Source: DTU019 sp050949825
GTDB taxonomy: Bacteria > Bacillota > Syntrophomonadia > Syntrophomonadales > Syntrophomonadaceae
Assembly: GCA_050949825.1 (NCBI GenBank)
Contig: JBMNGL010000013.1
Coordinates: 186,001-250,000 of the forward strand
DNA: 64,000 nt
Direction: 5' to 3'
Under the pieces are notes generated by a model. It searched no databases, was not told the origin of the DNA, and worked only from the letters and a program-made list of their open reading frames with translations. This document shows, one piece after another, positions 61,801 to 64,000 of this stretch (position 1 is its first letter; each line of letters begins with the position of its first letter). Made by a program: the position numbers and the translations under genes.

Positions 61801-62349
61801 ATGGTGTATTTCAGTAAGCATTATACGGAAGCCGGGGTAGCGGTTCAACTACAGGCGGTCATCAATGATACTTTGAAGGATTTGAGCGGGCCTCCTGTTA
61901 TCCTGTGCATTGGATCAGACCGGCATGTTCTTGATTGCTTTGGGCCTTTGACCGGTTCCATGTTGAACCAGGCCGGCATTGCGGTGCCGGTTTATGGGGA
62001 TCTGGACCATCCTTTGCATGCTTCCAATCTGCCTCGGGAACTGCGGCTCATTCAAGAAGCGCACCATGATCGTTTCGAAATTGCCATCGATGCTTCAGTG
62101 GGGACGGAAGTGGAGATCGGCACCATTAAAGTGAGACGCGGTTCGGTATTGCCTGCCAAAGCGGTCGGCAAGCGTCTGCCCGCGGTGGGGGAGTTAGCCA
62201 TCACCGGGGTGGTGGGGGTCAGGCAGAATCAACGCACCGCCCGTCCCATTACCTATGGCTCGCTGGCCCATGTCTACCACATGGCCTGCCTGGTCAGTCA
62301 GGCCTTGATTCATTGGGATGCCGCCAGATGCGGGGGCAAGTGGGGTTAA
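61801..62349 (+). CDS. yyaC: YyaC/DUF1256-type sporulation protein
   Basis: A 182-residue member of the YyaC (spore protease-like, DUF1256) family related to Gpr. Typical parts are LCIGSDRHVLDCFGPLTG, VPVYGDLDHPLHA and IDASVGTEVEIGTI with a C-terminal ITYGSLAHVYHMA. Its presence supports an endospore-forming host. It starts 9 bases after hisC and is probably co-transcribed. A terminator at 62440 separates it from iorA. Confidence 0.92.
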   Translation: MVYFSKHYTEAGVAVQLQAVINDTLKDLSGPPVILCIGSDRHVLDCFGPLTGSMLNQAGIAVPVYGDLDHPLHASNLPRELRLIQEAHHDRFEIAIDASVGTEVEIGTIKVRRGSVLPAKAVGKRLPAVGELAITGVVGVRQNQRTARPITYGSLAHVYHMACLVSQALIHWDAARCGGKWG

Positions 62350-62439
62350 TTGTAATTTACATTAGAAGTTTCGCTATGTTATTATTCATTTGAATCAATA
62401 TCCTGGACAAGCCCAGGTATAGCGGGTTATGTCTCTTTG

Positions 62440-62466
62440 GCCGCCCGGGGTGGGAGGCTTTTTTGT
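62440..62466 (+). terminator. Terminator after yyaC
   Basis: GCCGCCC and GGGAGGC pair with one mismatch around CGGGGT and are followed by six T. A TATAAT box just after it (62467-62472) may be the -10 of the iorA promoter. Confidence 0.75.
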
Positions 62467-62499
62467 ATATAATGCCACAAGGGTTAAGGAGGATTGGAC

Positions 62500-64000
62500 A
62501 TGAAAAGATTGATGATAGGTAATGAAGCCATTGCCAGGGGAGCATTTGAAGCCGGGGCGACGGTGGCAACCGCTTATCCCGGAACACCCAGCACCGAAAT
62601 TGTCACTAATTTTGCCGGTTTTCCGGGGGTGTATGCGGAATGGGCGCCCAATGAAAAAGTGGCTATGGAAGTAGGTGTAGGCGCCTCCATCGGAGGGGCC
62701 AGAACCCTGGTGGCCATGAAGCATGTGGGCGTTAATGTGGCCGCCGACCCGTTATATACCTTTTCCTATACCGGCGTAAACGCCGGGCTGGTTTTGGTAT
62801 CCGCTGATGATCCCGGTATGCATTCTTCCCAGAATGAGCAGGACAACCGCGGCTATGGCATATTTGCCAAAGTACCGGTAATAGAGCCCTCAGATAGTCA
62901 GGAAGCCCTGGATTATTGCAAACTGGCCTTTGATTTGAGTGAGCAGTTTGACGCTCCGGTGATGTTTAGAATCACCACCAGATTAGCCCACTCCCAAACC
63001 CTGGTCGAGACCGGTGAGCCCGTATCCGGAGAGCTGCAGCCCTATAAAAAAAATGCGGCCAAATTCGTGATGCTGCCAGGTTTTGCCAGGGCGCGCCATG
63101 TGGAAGTGGAACAGCGCATCTTGAAAATGAAGGAATATGCTGAACAGACCCCGCTCAACCGCATTGAATGGGGAGATAAGGAACTGGGCATCATCACCAG
63201 CGGAATCTGTTATCAATATGTAAAAGAAGTACTGCCGGAGGTTTCCATCCTCAAGTTAGGGCTGGTCAATCCGCTGCCGGAGCAGATGATCCGCACTTTC
63301 GCTGCCGGGGTGAAACGACTGCTAGTGATTGAAGAACTGGAACCGGTTATTGAAGAACAGGTTAAGGCCTGGGGCATTGCGGTGGAAGGCAAACAATTGT
63401 TTTCCCTCCTGGGCGAGTACAGTCCAGAACTGATTGAAGCCAAATTGCTGGGCGTTGCTAATGAAGAACGCTTCGGTTTGGGTCAACAGGTGCCGGGGCG
63501 CCCACCGGTGATGTGTGCCGGCTGTCCGCATCGCGGGGTGTTTTATACCTTAAAGAAAATGAAATTAGCGGTTATGGGAGACATTGGCTGCTATACCCTG
63601 GGGGCTATCGCACCTTTGGAAGGCATGGACTCCTGTATCTGCATGGGAGCCAGCATTGGCACTGCGCTGGGTATGGAAAAGGCTCGCGGGGAGGAATTTG
63701 CCGATCAGGTGGTGGCTGTTATCGGGGATTCCACCTTTGTTCATTCCGGCGTCACCGCCTTAATCGATGTGGTATACAATCAGGGTACCTCGACAATATT
63801 GATCTTGGATAATGACACTACCGCTATGACCGGACATCAGGACCACCCCGCCACCGGCTTCACCATTCGCCGCGAGTCCACCGCCCGCCTGGATCTGGAA
63901 GCCCTGGTCAAAGCCATTGGCATCAAGCATGTACAGGTAGTCGATCCTCTTAACCTGGAGCAGTTGCAGGGAGCAGTTCAAACCGAGCTTGAGCGCCGCG
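62500..64000 (+). CDS. iorA: Indolepyruvate:ferredoxin oxidoreductase alpha subunit, partial
   Basis: The frame is open from ATG 62500 (AAGGAGGA upstream) to the end of the window (500 codons). IorA, with IorB, oxidises aryl pyruvates to acyl-CoA and reduced ferredoxin in anaerobes. Visible are the N-terminal pyrimidine domain (TAYPGTPSTEI, NEKVAMEVGVGAS), the CAGCPHRG site before the TPP domain, and the TPP motif GDSTFVHSGVTALIDVVYN with LDNDTTAMTGHQ. The C-terminal ferredoxin-like part with CxxC clusters lies beyond the window. Confidence 0.95.
   Translation, partial: MKRLMIGNEAIARGAFEAGATVATAYPGTPSTEIVTNFAGFPGVYAEWAPNEKVAMEVGVGASIGGARTLVAMKHVGVNVAADPLYTFSYTGVNAGLVLVSADDPGMHSSQNEQDNRGYGIFAKVPVIEPSDSQEALDYCKLAFDLSEQFDAPVMFRITTRLAHSQTLVETGEPVSGELQPYKKNAAKFVMLPGFARARHVEVEQRILKMKEYAEQTPLNRIEWGDKELGIITSGICYQYVKEVLPEVSILKLGLVNPLPEQMIRTFAAGVKRLLVIEELEPVIEEQVKAWGIAVEGKQLFSLLGEYSPELIEAKLLGVANEERFGLGQQVPGRPPVMCAGCPHRGVFYTLKKMKLAVMGDIGCYTLGAIAPLEGMDSCICMGASIGTALGMEKARGEEFADQVVAVIGDSTFVHSGVTALIDVVYNQGTSTILILDNDTTAMTGHQDHPATGFTIRRESTARLDLEALVKAIGIKHVQVVDPLNLEQLQGAVQTELERR

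Overview
The window looks like a chromosomal segment of an anaerobic, endospore-forming Firmicute of the class Clostridia, with a syntrophomonad-like flavour. This placement is inferred from gene content and is not proven. The supporting genes are a YyaC-type sporulation protein, an alanine T-box leader, a DnaD-type replication protein, DUF2680 and DUF4491 proteins, a hydrogenase maturation gene (hypE) and an indolepyruvate:ferredoxin oxidoreductase (iorA). Housekeeping stretches at both ends flank a worn defence and mobile-element island in the middle (about 21.4-45.8 kb).

Region by region. 1-3.4 kb: the end of hypE, then a convergent heavy-metal efflux ATPase with its ArsR/CadC-type repressor and operator. 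3.4-5.3 kb: no genes; a candidate 210-bp inverted-repeat element and a higher-order array of palindromic repeats. 5.3-9.5 kb: sbcD-sbcC. 9.8-15.3 kb: a glycosyltransferase, a DUF4491 membrane protein, a two-component system followed by a secreted DUF2680 protein, and a P-loop-like protein that has lost its Walker lysines. 16-21.3 kb: an LRAT-fold protein, pcm, an unlisted 54-residue Cys-rich protein, a small protein paired with a Clp-type ATPase whose second AAA+ domain has degenerate catalytic motifs, and a VanX-type dipeptidase.

21.4-45 kb, defence island: a two-TM protein of unknown function, an HNH nuclease, and a type I restriction locus reduced to the hsdM 5' end and the hsdR 3' end. 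The missing middle is replaced by two tandem dynamin-like GTPases (Eleos/Leo-like) and a decayed serine recombinase. Then come a GIY-YIG protein flanked by direct repeats of the hsdR 3' end, and a three-gene DUF6361 / phospholipase-D-like / helicase system (Azaca-like in make-up) whose first gene is frameshifted. After these are a DinJ-YafQ pair with a nonsense-mutated toxin, a Rieske-FAD oxidoreductase, HicBA, and two copies of a BrxL (BREX) C-terminal remnant. The remnants lie inside a roughly 0.5-kb duplication bordered by IS110 and IS3/IS481 transposase scraps.

45.8-64 kb returns to ordinary genes: a GH130-type glycoside phosphorylase, tRNA-Lys and tRNA-Gln, a phasin-like protein with an AarF/UbiB kinase, a degenerate phosphatase-superfamily membrane protein, an alanine T-box controlling an Lrp regulator and an aminotransferase, a beta-CASP ribonuclease, a DnaD/DnaB-like pair, speE, hisC, yyaC and the start of iorA.

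The most striking candidates are the GTPase pair captured in the restriction locus, the DUF6361-PLD-helicase cassette, the half-dead Clp ATPase with its small partner, and the palindrome array beside sbcDC, whose product cuts hairpins.
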